Below are positions 1 through 6,574 of a stretch of 10,004 nucleotides of DNA, one piece after another. How positions within the stretch are numbered: the stretch's first letter is position 1; every line of letters starts with the position of its first letter. The notes below the pieces were generated by a model. That model was not told where the DNA came from and did not search any database. It saw only the letters and a list, made by a program, of their open reading frames with translations. The position numbers and the translations under genes are program-made. This stretch comes from Methanobacteriaceae archaeon (lineage in GTDB: Archaea > Methanobacteriota > Methanobacteria > Methanobacteriales > Methanobacteriaceae). The stretch is from the NCBI GenBank assembly GCA_030681145.1, contig JAUXXK010000227.1:1-10004 (forward strand). Reading direction: 5' to 3'.

Positions 1-603
1 GGAAAGGATAACACTTGTGGAATGCGTTTTACAAGACAGTTTGGTAATCTTCCCTTTGGTTATGATCATAAATACGTTTATTCCCATTTAGGATATAATC
101 TAAAAATAACCGATTGGCAAGCAGCAATTGGTCTGGCTCAAATAGAAAAATTAGAAGATTTTATTGAAAAACGAAAAAACAATTTTCAAAGACTTTATGA
201 TGGACTTGAACCTTTTAAAGAGTATTTCATACTTCCAAAACAATTAGAAAAATCAGATAGCTCCTGGTTTGGATTTCCAATTACCGTTAAAAATAACAAA
301 AATTTTACTCAATTGGAATTGGTAAAACACTTGGAAGATAATAAAATAGGTACCCGACAGTTATTTTCAGGCAATATTTTAAGACAGCCATTATTTTTAG
401 ATAATAATATTAAAATCAGAATCAAAAACAGCGCTACTTTAATTTCCAGTAATTTAGATGAAATTGATTACAATAACATCCCCATAACAGATGAAATAAT
501 GGAAAATACTTTTTGGATTGGTTTATGGCCGGGAATATTCGAATCTGATATTAAACATATAATATATGTTATCCATGATTTCATTAAAAAAAATGTTAAA
601 TAA
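1..603 (+). CDS. rfbH: RfbH-type PLP/[2Fe-2S] sugar 3-dehydratase, C-terminal part (5' truncated)
   Basis: The reading frame is open from base 1, so the gene starts before the window; the ATG at 22 is internal. About 200 residues remain. The product resembles the C-terminal part of RfbH/E1, the DegT/AHBA-fold enzyme that removes the 3-hydroxyl of CDP-6-deoxy-4-keto-glucose in 3,6-dideoxyhexose synthesis with a reductase partner. Visible family signatures are GKDNTCG at the very start, GYDHKYVYSHLGYNLK and DWQAAIGLAQIEKL soon after, and FWIGLWPG near the C-terminus. In the family, the Cys in GKDNTCG is the last ligand of the unusual [2Fe-2S] cluster; the other ligands and the His that replaces the usual PLP lysine would lie upstream and cannot be checked. 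The gene ends 16 nt before a glycosyltransferase, which suggests a surface-glycan operon. The 'lipopolysaccharide' name used in bacteria is not literal in an archaeon. A related DegT aminotransferase is less likely. Confidence 0.87.
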   Translation, partial: GKDNTCGMRFTRQFGNLPFGYDHKYVYSHLGYNLKITDWQAAIGLAQIEKLEDFIEKRKNNFQRLYDGLEPFKEYFILPKQLEKSDSSWFGFPITVKNNKNFTQLELVKHLEDNKIGTRQLFSGNILRQPLFLDNNIKIRIKNSATLISSNLDEIDYNNIPITDEIMENTFWIGLWPGIFESDIKHIIYVIHDFIKKNVK

Positions 604-619
604 AGACAGGGAGTTTAGA

Positions 620-1672
620 ATGAATATAAAAGTAAGTATTATTATTCCTACATTTAATAGATCTCAATTATTATCAAAAGCTATTGAAAGTGCTTTAGAT
701 CAAGATTATGAAAATTTAGAGGTTGTAATATCAGACAACAATTCTGATGACAATACCCAACAAGTTGTGGATAAATACCTTAAAAAAGATAAAAATAGGG
801 GTAGATTAAAGTATTTCATAAATTCCAAAAATTTAGGGATGGTTGGTAATTGGAGGAAAGCATTAAATGAATACATAGATGGTGATTTTTTCCTTATTTT
901 ATCCGATGATGATTATTTAATTGATAATAATTACATATCTAAAGCTATTTCACTACTTGAAAAGGATTCTAGCATTTTATCAGTTTATGCAAACGGTTAC
1001 ATCATTAATGAATCATTAAACAAGTTTTATACCCTTTCATTACCATTTAACGAGATTGAAGAGGGTAAAACTATTTTCTTAAGTCGGGGAAAAATCATTC
1101 CACAAGATTTAACGCTGTGTAATGTTATATTTAATCGAAATAAGACATTAGAATTAAATTCATTTTCAAATGACAAAAATTTAACGTGTGATTCTGAATT
1201 ATTCCTCAAGTTATGTTTATTAGGTAAAATTGGTGTTGTAAAAGATTTTGTATCTGTTTATAGACTTCATTCCAACAACTTAATTGATAAGTTAGGTATT
1301 GATTATGAATTTTTTATGAATAATATTGATCATCTTACAGAACCATATAATCTTGCAAAAAAAGAAGGCCTATTATCTGAAGAGGAATTAAAAGTATGGG
1401 AAGATGGAATATTAAAAAGATCTTTTCAAGGAACATTATCCACAGTGATAACATATTATGGGGAAAATTACAACCTTACATTGGATAAACTTTCCCAAAA
1501 GAACCCAGAAGTACTTGAGAAAGCTTTAAACGATCCTAAATTTTCATTATTTTTAAAAACTCGCAAGATAGGATTATTTAAAATATTAGTTAAAGTTTTT
1601 GAAAAATTTAGTGCATATAAATATTCCAAAAAGGGCCAAAACATAGAAAAATTAAATTTTGAACATTTTTAA
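620..1672 (+). CDS. Family 2 (GT-A fold) glycosyltransferase
   Basis: This 350-residue protein probably transfers a sugar from a nucleotide-sugar donor to a growing surface glycan or glycosylated protein; donor and acceptor cannot be read from sequence. The N-terminal GT-A domain begins with VSIIIPTFNRSQLLSKAIES (residues 5-24), followed by VVISDNNSDDNT (35-46), whose Asp39 is a usual nucleotide contact, and LILSDDDYL (92-100), which holds the metal-binding acidic motif at 96-98. Residues past about 220 are variable and match nothing I recognise. There is no clear membrane segment, so it is likely cytosolic or peripheral. I chose the ATG at 620 because GGGAG at 609-613 lies 6 nt upstream and the family's first strand starts at once; the in-frame ATGs at 566 and 593 overlap the upstream gene and add 18 or fewer non-conserved residues. 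It is probably cotranscribed with the upstream rfbH-like gene. Confidence 0.85.
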   Translation: MNIKVSIIIPTFNRSQLLSKAIESALDQDYENLEVVISDNNSDDNTQQVVDKYLKKDKNRGRLKYFINSKNLGMVGNWRKALNEYIDGDFFLILSDDDYLIDNNYISKAISLLEKDSSILSVYANGYIINESLNKFYTLSLPFNEIEEGKTIFLSRGKIIPQDLTLCNVIFNRNKTLELNSFSNDKNLTCDSELFLKLCLLGKIGVVKDFVSVYRLHSNNLIDKLGIDYEFFMNNIDHLTEPYNLAKKEGLLSEEELKVWEDGILKRSFQGTLSTVITYYGENYNLTLDKLSQKNPEVLEKALNDPKFSLFLKTRKIGLFKILVKVFEKFSAYKYSKKGQNIEKLNFEHF

Positions 1673-1681
1673 TGATCAAAA

Positions 1682-1687
1682 TTTTTT
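1682..1687 (+). terminator. Possible oligo-T terminator after the glycosyltransferase
   Basis: A run of six T lies 10 nt after the glycosyltransferase stop codon, in the 24-nt gap between two convergent genes. Archaeal RNA polymerase can stop at T tracts without a hairpin. In so AT-rich a sequence the signal is weak. Confidence 0.35.
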
Positions 1688-1696
1688 GGATATTAA

Positions 1697-3475
1697 TTAT
1701 TCCACAGTCACACACTTGGCCAAATTCTTTGGTTTATCCGGATCTATGCCCTTTTCCACACTAATATAATAGGCAAATAACTGCAATGGTACAATATATG
1801 ATATAGGAGACATTATTTCATCAATTTCTCCATCCATTCCCATTAAATCGTGTGATTCTGATTTAAGGATTTCATCATCTTGAGAACCTACTGAAATCAC
1901 ATGGGCTCCTCTGGCCCGAACTTCTTCCACGTTGCTTAAAGTTTTATCATGGGAGTTTCCTGGAGGTACCACTGCCACTACAGGTACGCCATCGTCAATT
2001 AGTGCCAAAGGTCCGTGCTTGAGTTCTCCTGCAGCATATCCCTCTCCATGAATATATGTTATTTCTTTAAGTTTTAAAGCACCTTCTAATGCGGTTGGAT
2101 ATGATAATCCTCTTCCAATGAAAAAGAAATCTGGAACATCTTTATATTTTTTAGCAATATTATGGATATGTTCTTCATTGGCCAACACATCACTCATATA
2201 TTGTGGAACTTTATGTAAGTCATCAACTAAATCCAAGCGGTTGCTCATATGGGCTGCTAGAATATATATACAGGTAAGCTGACTCACATAAGTTTTAGTC
2301 GCGGCCACTCCAATCTCAGGGCCTGCTCTTGTGTAAATAACGTGTTTAGCTTCCCTTGTAGCAGTACTTCCTAAAACATTTACTACAACTAGTGTTTCAG
2401 AAGTTTTTTTAGCCATTCTAAGAGCTTTAAGTGTATCTGCAGTTTCTCCAGATTGGCTGATAAATATTACTAAAGTTTTATCATTCATGGCTTTAGCAGA
2501 ATACTTAAATTCAGATGCAAGAATCACATCAGTAGGTAGGCCCATTAAACTTTCAAATAGATATTTCCCAATTAAAGAGGCATGGTATGATGTTCCACAA
2601 GCCACAAAACATATTCTTTCAATATCTCCGAATTCAGATACAATTTTTTCTATATCCTGAGATTCTAATAGGGTATCTCGAACAGCACCCGGTTGTTCGT
2701 GAATTTCCTTTATCATAAAATGGTCAAATCCACCTTTTTCAGCCATATCTGGTGTCCATTCAATGATATGGATTTCTTTTTCTATGATTTCCCCTAGCAT
2801 GTTTTTAACTGTCACCCCAGATTTATCAAGGATGACCATTTCACCGTCCTCCAGGTATATGACATTATCTGTGTGTTTAAGAATAGCCGGTACATCGGAT
2901 GCCAGAAAATATTTTCCTTCACCTTTTCCTACAATTAAAGGACTTTCTTTACGTACACCAACAATTTTTTCAGGCTCATCTGTAGATATTACAGCAAGAG
3001 CATATGATCCATGTATCTGATCCAGAGAATTTCTTACTGAAGATTCTAGATCCATTCCATTAGACATGTATTTTTCTATTAAATGAGGAATAACTTCGGT
3101 ATCAGTATCTGACTTAAAAATATGTCCTTCTTCAATTAATTGGTGCTTTAATTCATTATAATTTTCAATTATTCCATTGTGAACCACTGCAATTTTTTCA
3201 GTGCAATCTGTATGAGGGTGGGCATTTTTACGAGTGGGTATTCCGTGAGTAGCCCACCTTACGTGAGCAATTCCCATATTCCCTGGTAAATCAGATAGCC
3301 CTACCTTTTTTTCAGCTTCACTAATTTTCCCCTTTTCTTTTTTAATATTAATTTTTGAAGAGGAAGTGGCAATACCTATTGAGTCATAACCCCTGTATTC
3401 TAACTTTTTTACACAATCTAAAAGTACTGGAGCTGCTTTTTCATCTTTTAAGATACATCCAACTATACCACACAT
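1697..3475 (-). CDS. glmS: Glutamine--fructose-6-phosphate aminotransferase (isomerizing)
   Basis: GlmS converts fructose-6-phosphate and glutamine to glucosamine-6-phosphate and glutamate in the cytoplasm, the first step to UDP-GlcNAc and other amino sugars for pseudomurein and surface glycans. The protein is full length (592 residues). The N-terminal glutaminase domain (about 2-220) starts with the nucleophile in MCGIVG and carries HVRWATHG (71-78), HNGIIENYNE (99-108) and SDTDTEV (122-128). The first SIS domain has ACGTSYHA (292-299) and SQSGETADT (340-348). The second has GRGLSYPTALEGALKLKE (454-471) and GELKHGP (483-489), and the protein ends in the family's AKCVTVE tail with Lys588. Two adjacent ATGs (3478 and 3475) are possible; I prefer 3475 because it puts Cys at position 2, ready to become the N-terminal nucleophile, and lies 5 nt after AGGTG (3485-3481). 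The gene is convergent with the glycosyltransferase and divergent from purC. Confidence 0.97.
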   Translation of the reverse strand: MCGIVGCILKDEKAAPVLLDCVKKLEYRGYDSIGIATSSSKINIKKEKGKISEAEKKVGLSDLPGNMGIAHVRWATHGIPTRKNAHPHTDCTEKIAVVHNGIIENYNELKHQLIEEGHIFKSDTDTEVIPHLIEKYMSNGMDLESSVRNSLDQIHGSYALAVISTDEPEKIVGVRKESPLIVGKGEGKYFLASDVPAILKHTDNVIYLEDGEMVILDKSGVTVKNMLGEIIEKEIHIIEWTPDMAEKGGFDHFMIKEIHEQPGAVRDTLLESQDIEKIVSEFGDIERICFVACGTSYHASLIGKYLFESLMGLPTDVILASEFKYSAKAMNDKTLVIFISQSGETADTLKALRMAKKTSETLVVVNVLGSTATREAKHVIYTRAGPEIGVAATKTYVSQLTCIYILAAHMSNRLDLVDDLHKVPQYMSDVLANEEHIHNIAKKYKDVPDFFFIGRGLSYPTALEGALKLKEITYIHGEGYAAGELKHGPLALIDDGVPVVAVVPPGNSHDKTLSNVEEVRARGAHVISVGSQDDEILKSESHDLMGMDGEIDEIMSPISYIVPLQLFAYYISVEKGIDPDKPKNLAKCVTVE

Positions 3476-3520
3476 CATTTCACCTGTAACGGCCTTTAAG
3501 CCTAATCAAAATGATTATCC

Positions 3521-3534
3521 TATTTTTTATATTA
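3521..3534 (-). promoter_or_regulatory. Putative TATA box of glmS
   Basis: Read on the minus strand this is ATATAAAAAATA, about 50 nt before the preferred glmS ATG. Transcription starting about 25 nt downstream would give a leader near 28 nt that includes the AGGTG ribosome binding site. In AT-rich DNA other boxes are possible, including one inside the repeats. Confidence 0.4.
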
Positions 3535-3552
3535 ATTTGCAAAGTAATAAAT

Positions 3553-3633
3553 TATATAATTAGTTTATATCTCCTATTTAACAAAACTATAATTTATCTA
3601 TATAATTAGTTTATATCTGCTATTTAACAAAAC
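3553..3633. repeat. Two 35-bp direct repeats, 46-bp period
   Basis: Copy 1 is 3553-3587 and copy 2 is 3599-3633. They match at 34 of 35 positions; the only difference is C at 3573 versus G at 3619. An 11-nt spacer separates them. Each unit starts TATATAATTAGTTTATATCT and ends in TATTTAACAAAAC. The position between divergent glmS and purC suggests a regulatory element or a recent local duplication. The spacer is too short and the copies too few for CRISPR. Confidence 0.85.
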
Positions 3634-3786
3634 ATATAACTAATCAATCTCAATTCTTAATTTGTATAAACTATTCTAATCTTATACCATTCCAATTATA
3701 TTTATTGTAACATTTTAAAATATTAACTAAGAGTAATTTTTATATTTATTTTTTTAATTAGTATATCATTATATTAATTAAATCAT

Positions 3787-3813
3787 AATATATCTCTATA
3801 ATTAGATTTACAT
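3787..3813. repeat. Degenerate third copy of the glmS-purC repeat
   Basis: The 19 bases 3787-3805 match 3591-3609, which covers the spacer end and start of repeat copy 2, at 17 of 19 positions. After one inserted A the similarity continues as TTTACAT against TTTATAT. This copy abuts the purC TATA box. The low complexity of the sequence makes the match less secure than the first pair. Confidence 0.45.
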
Positions 3814-3822
3814 GTATATAAG
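3813..3822 (+). promoter_or_regulatory. Putative TATA box of purC
   Basis: TATATAA at 3815-3821 is followed 34 nt later by the purC ATG. A start site about 25 nt downstream (near 3843) would give a very short leader of roughly 12 nt. This is the clearest TATA-like box on the plus strand of the intergenic region. Confidence 0.5.
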
Positions 3823-3854
3823 CCTTTGAGAACAAATAGAAAAATGGCGATATA

Positions 3855-4595
3855 ATGAGTATAAAAGTTGGAAAAGTAATCTACAGTGGTAAAGCAAAAG
3901 ATGTTTATGAAACTGAACATTCTGACCAGGTCGTCGTTAAATTTAGAGATGATATAACTGCCGGAGATGGCGAAAAAAAGGATTGTCTTCATCAAAAAGG
4001 GTATTATAATTCCATTATTTCATCTAAGCTTTTTAAAGTTCTGGAAGAAAAAGGTATTAAAACACAGTATATCGAACTCCTAGAACCCGGTGAAATGCTT
4101 TCACATAAGCTTAAAATGATACCTCTGGAAGTTATCACCCGAAATATAGCTGCCGGAAGTTTACTTAAGAAATTTCCCTTTAAAGATAAGCAAGTTTTTG
4201 ATAACCCCATTATCCAGATGGATTATAAAAATGACGAATATCATGACCCAATGCTAAACGATGATATTTCAATGGCCTTAAATCTGGCTACTAAAGAAGA
4301 ATTGGATGAAATAAGAGAAATAACTCATAAAATTAATGCCATATTAAAAGATTTTCTGGCCAGTAAAGGAATTAAGCTGGTTGATTTTAAAATTGAATTC
4401 GGCTACGATAATGATGGCAATATAGTTTTAGGAGATGAAATAAGTCCAGACACATGTCGTTATTGGGATATTAAAACCTTTGATGTTCTTGATAAAGATT
4501 TATTCCGACAGGGCGAATGCGGGATAATGGATGCCTATAAAAAAGTAGCCTCCATGATATTAGATGAAGAAGAACTGCAAAAATTCGAAATTTGA
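3855..4595 (+). CDS. purC: Phosphoribosylaminoimidazole-succinocarboxamide synthase (SAICAR synthetase)
   Basis: PurC joins aspartate to CAIR with ATP to form SAICAR in de novo purine synthesis. The 246-residue length is typical of the single-domain enzyme. Visible signatures are YSGKAKDVYET (10-20), the nucleotide-binding start; LEVITRNIAAGSLLKKF (91-107), the first PROSITE-type pattern; LVDFKIEFG (175-183); and GDEISPDTCRYWD (193-205), which matches the second pattern and holds catalytic acidic and substrate-binding residues. The start at 3855 fits the family's N-terminus; its ribosome binding site is weak (GGCGAT, 3846-3851, 3 nt upstream). A three-codon ORF ends on the first base of this ATG (TAATG). 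The gene is first in a purC-purS-purQ run, with 61 nt to purS. Confidence 0.97.
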   Translation: MSIKVGKVIYSGKAKDVYETEHSDQVVVKFRDDITAGDGEKKDCLHQKGYYNSIISSKLFKVLEEKGIKTQYIELLEPGEMLSHKLKMIPLEVITRNIAAGSLLKKFPFKDKQVFDNPIIQMDYKNDEYHDPMLNDDISMALNLATKEELDEIREITHKINAILKDFLASKGIKLVDFKIEFGYDNDGNIVLGDEISPDTCRYWDIKTFDVLDKDLFRQGECGIMDAYKKVASMILDEEELQKFEI

Positions 4596-4645
4596 ATAAG
4601 TTAATAAAAAATTAAATATTTTAATTCATTATTTAAATTTAATTT

Positions 4646-4657
4646 ATGGTGGTTTAA
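4646..4657 (+). promoter_or_regulatory. purS ribosome binding site inside a three-codon ORF
   Basis: GGTGGT at 4648-4653 is a good match to the archaeal Shine-Dalgarno sequence and lies 3 nt before the purS ATG. It sits within ATG-GTG-GTT-TAA, whose stop overlaps the purS start by one base. The same layout is found before purC at 3844-3855. Whether the mini-ORF is translated is unknown. Confidence 0.4.
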
Positions 4658-4914
4658 TGAAATACGATGTTGAAGTGAAAATTAGTCTAAAAAAAGGGAT
4701 GTTGAACCCAGAAGCATCTACTATACAGCGTGCACTCGCACTTTTAGGATATGAAGTTCAGGATACTGATACAGTTAATATTGTAAAGTTCTCCATGGAT
4801 GAAGAAGATACCAATGCTGTAGAAAAAGAAGTGGATGATATGTGCCAGAGATTACTTTGTAACCCTGTAATTCACAATTATGAAATTCAGATTTCTCCCA
4901 TGAGAGATGAATAA
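4657..4914 (+). CDS. purS: Phosphoribosylformylglycinamidine synthase subunit PurS
   Basis: PurS is the small structural subunit of the three-part FGAM synthase (PurL-PurQ-PurS) of archaea and Gram-positive bacteria. It bridges the glutaminase and synthetase subunits so that ammonia can pass from PurQ to PurL. The 85-residue length is typical. Family features are a first strand YDVEVKISLKKGMLNPEA (3-20), a helix with IQRALALLGY (23-32), the conserved NIVKF strand (41-45), and the CNPVIHNYEI strand near the C-terminus (68-77). It stands 61 nt after purC and 29 nt before purQ. purL is not in the window. Confidence 0.95.
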   Translation: MKYDVEVKISLKKGMLNPEASTIQRALALLGYEVQDTDTVNIVKFSMDEEDTNAVEKEVDDMCQRLLCNPVIHNYEIQISPMRDE

Positions 4915-4943
4915 TAAATATTAATTAATAGGACTGACCAAAC

Positions 4944-5594
4944 ATGAAAGTAGGAGTAATAAGGTTCCCTGGCTCTAACTGTGATCGAGATGTATATCAT
5001 GCCCTTGAACTGGCAGGTGGAGAACCAGAATTCATTTGGTGGAACCAAAAAGATATTTCCCATCTTGATGCTGCCGTAATTCCCGGCGGATTTTCATATG
5101 GAGATTATTTAAGAGCAGGGGCCATAGCGGCAATTACACCTGTGATTGAAGGAATTAAATCTCTGGTTAAAGATGAAAAACCCGTTCTAGGTATATGCAA
5201 CGGCGCCCAAATACTAGCCGAGGTGGGTCTGGTTCCAGGAGTATTCACTGTAAATGAAAATCCAAAATTCAATTGCCAGTGGACCCAATTAAAAGTAAAA
5301 ACAAAAAGAACACCATTTACTAGTGGTTATTCTAAAGATGAAATCATTAAGCTGCCGGTGGCACATGCAGAAGGCCGTTATTTCAACGAAAATATGGAAT
5401 CATTAAAGGAAAATGATCAAATAGTACTGCAGTTTGAAGGAGAAAATCCTAATGGTTCCATGGAATCAATAACAGGTGTTTGTGATGAAACTGGCCTGGT
5501 TTGTGCAGTAATGCCTCACCCAGAAAGAGCATCCGAACTTATACTTGGATCAGATGATGGTTTAAAATTCTTTAAGGGAATTGTTAATTACTAA
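4944..5594 (+). CDS. purQ: Phosphoribosylformylglycinamidine synthase, glutaminase subunit PurQ
   Basis: PurQ is a class I glutamine amidotransferase that releases ammonia from glutamine for FGAM synthesis by PurL, with PurS as partner. The 216-residue protein shows VIRFPGSNCDRD (5-16), the IPGGFSYGDYLRAGA segment (46-60), the nucleophile Cys85 in VLGICNGAQIL (81-91), VAHAEGRYF (139-147), and the catalytic His192 and Glu194 in MPHPERASE (190-198). The length fits the stand-alone archaeal/Bacillus type rather than the fused bacterial enzyme. The ATG at 4944 gives the family N-terminus directly; the ribosome binding site is poor (AGGACTGA). It is the last gene of the purC-purS-purQ run; a T7 tract follows before cobA. 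Confidence 0.96.
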   Translation: MKVGVIRFPGSNCDRDVYHALELAGGEPEFIWWNQKDISHLDAAVIPGGFSYGDYLRAGAIAAITPVIEGIKSLVKDEKPVLGICNGAQILAEVGLVPGVFTVNENPKFNCQWTQLKVKTKRTPFTSGYSKDEIIKLPVAHAEGRYFNENMESLKENDQIVLQFEGENPNGSMESITGVCDETGLVCAVMPHPERASELILGSDDGLKFFKGIVNY

Positions 5595-5699
5595 AAATTA
5601 TATCAATTAACTATCCCAATAATATTAAATAGATTTACTTTTATCTGGCGAATTCTAATTACCATATAAAAAAAAAATAGCATAATAAATCTGATTTAG

Positions 5700-5718
5700 A
5701 AAAAAATTTAATTTTTTT
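5700..5718 (+). terminator. Possible terminator between purQ and cobA
   Basis: Seven A (5700-5706), a five-base loop and seven T (5712-5718) form an all-A:T hairpin that ends in a T7 run. It lies in the 147-nt gap after purQ and may end the purine transcript. The remainder of the gap is AT-rich with a possible TATA box at 5664-5670. Confidence 0.35.
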
Positions 5719-5741
5719 ATCAATATAAAGCTGGTGAAGAC

Positions 5742-6449
5742 ATGGTAGTACATTTAATAGGTGCTGGTCCGGGTGATCCAGAATTAATCACTCTTAAAGC
5801 AGTTAAAGCATTAAAAAAAGCTGAAGTTGTTATTTATGATAGATTGGCCAACGAAGAAATATTAAAACATTCTCCAAATGCCAAATTAATATATGTTGGC
5901 AAAAAGGCGGGTGAACACTCCAAAAGTCAGAATGAAATAAATAAGATACTTGTTGATGAGGCAAAAAAATATCAGGAAGTTGTTAGGCTTAAAGGAGGAG
6001 ATCCATTTGTATTTGGTCGTGGGGGGGAAGAAGTTTTGGCTCTCCAGAATGAAGACCTAGAAGTAGATATGATTCCCGGAGTAACTTCTGCTATTGGAGT
6101 TCCCACCACCATAGGACTTCCTGTAACTCACAGAGCAGTGGCTACTTCATTTACTGTTGTTACAGGCCATGAAGATCCTACTAAAAAAGAAAAACAAGTC
6201 AAATGGGACTATACTGCAGATACAGTGGTAGTTTTAATGGGAATAGGTAATATTAAGGAAAATACTATGGAAATGATGAAGTATCGTGACCCAAAAACAC
6301 CAGTCTGTGTAATTGAAAAGGGCACCACACCAGATGAAAGAATTATAACGGGTACATTAGAAAATATATCCCAAAAAGATATTAATCCACCTGCCCTTTT
6401 AGTGGTAGGAAATGTGGTGGATGTTTACCAAGAAATGAAGAAAAAATGA
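5742..6449 (+). CDS. cobA: Uroporphyrinogen-III C-methyltransferase (SUMT)
   Basis: CobA transfers two methyl groups from S-adenosylmethionine to uroporphyrinogen III at C-2 and C-7 to give precorrin-2, the branch point for siroheme, cobamides and, in methanogens, coenzyme F430. The 235-residue protein is the single-domain form without the CysG oxidase/ferrochelatase part. Signatures are LIGAGPGDPELITLKA (5-20), the SUMT signature 1 region; VVRLKGGDPFVFGRGGEE (80-97), signature 2; IPGVTSAIG (111-119); GLPVTHRA (125-132); and TGHED (141-145), with ALLVVGNVV (218-226) near the end. GGTGA at 5733-5737 lies 4 nt before the ATG. It is followed 125 nt later by hemD, which makes its substrate. The CobI, CobJ and CobM methyltransferases share the fold but lack this signature pair in this form. 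Confidence 0.95.
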   Translation: MVVHLIGAGPGDPELITLKAVKALKKAEVVIYDRLANEEILKHSPNAKLIYVGKKAGEHSKSQNEINKILVDEAKKYQEVVRLKGGDPFVFGRGGEEVLALQNEDLEVDMIPGVTSAIGVPTTIGLPVTHRAVATSFTVVTGHEDPTKKEKQVKWDYTADTVVVLMGIGNIKENTMEMMKYRDPKTPVCVIEKGTTPDERIITGTLENISQKDINPPALLVVGNVVDVYQEMKKK

Positions 6450-6511
6450 TGATTTAATGTTATTATTAGTAGAAAATAATAGCTTAAGAACGATTATCAT
6501 TTAGGCAATAT

Positions 6512-6542
6512 CCATTATTTTTAATCCCCCATTATTTTTAAT
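6512..6542 (+). repeat. Tandem 14-bp repeat with T tracts between cobA and hemD
   Basis: CCATTATTTTTAAT occurs at 6512-6525 and again, without mismatch, at 6529-6542, giving a 17-nt period. Each copy carries a T5 run, so on the plus strand this could be a double termination or pausing signal after cobA. It could also be a protein site or a chance local duplication. Confidence 0.6.
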
Positions 6543-6574
6543 TACAGATATCAAATTTAAATAGAGGCCATTAA

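Larger units (their letters stand above)
3479..3854. other. AT-rich divergent intergenic region between glmS and purC
   Basis: This stretch of about 375 nt holds no credible ORF or RNA gene. It contains both divergent promoters, a 35-bp direct repeat, a degenerate third copy, and a small hairpin-forming dyad (AATCA/TGATT, 3504-3516) near the predicted glmS transcription start. Most of the rest (3634-3786) is A/T-rich filler in which I see nothing definite. The length is unusual beside the compact spacing elsewhere in the window. Confidence 0.6.

Noticed and set aside
566..619. Extended N-terminus of the glycosyltransferase from ATG 566
   Set aside because: It overlaps the upstream gene, lacks a ribosome binding site and adds non-conserved residues; ATG 620 has both a binding site and the family start.
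2763..3020. Plus-strand ORF inside glmS
   Set aside because: It lies wholly antisense to the strongly conserved glmS frame and resembles no protein family.
3476..3560. Possible glmS ribozyme/riboswitch before glmS
   Set aside because: The likely leader is only about 30 nt and has no ribozyme core; the glmS ribozyme is known from Gram-positive bacteria.
3553..3633. CRISPR-like repeat-spacer-repeat
   Set aside because: Only two full copies, an 11-nt spacer, no cas genes and AT-only low complexity.
3783..3995. Minus-strand ORF across the purC start
   Set aside because: It overlaps the purC promoter and conserved N-terminus in antisense and has low-complexity composition.
5595..5741. Cobalamin riboswitch before cobA
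   Set aside because: The gap is AT-rich, too short for the full B12 aptamer and has no B12-box-like element.
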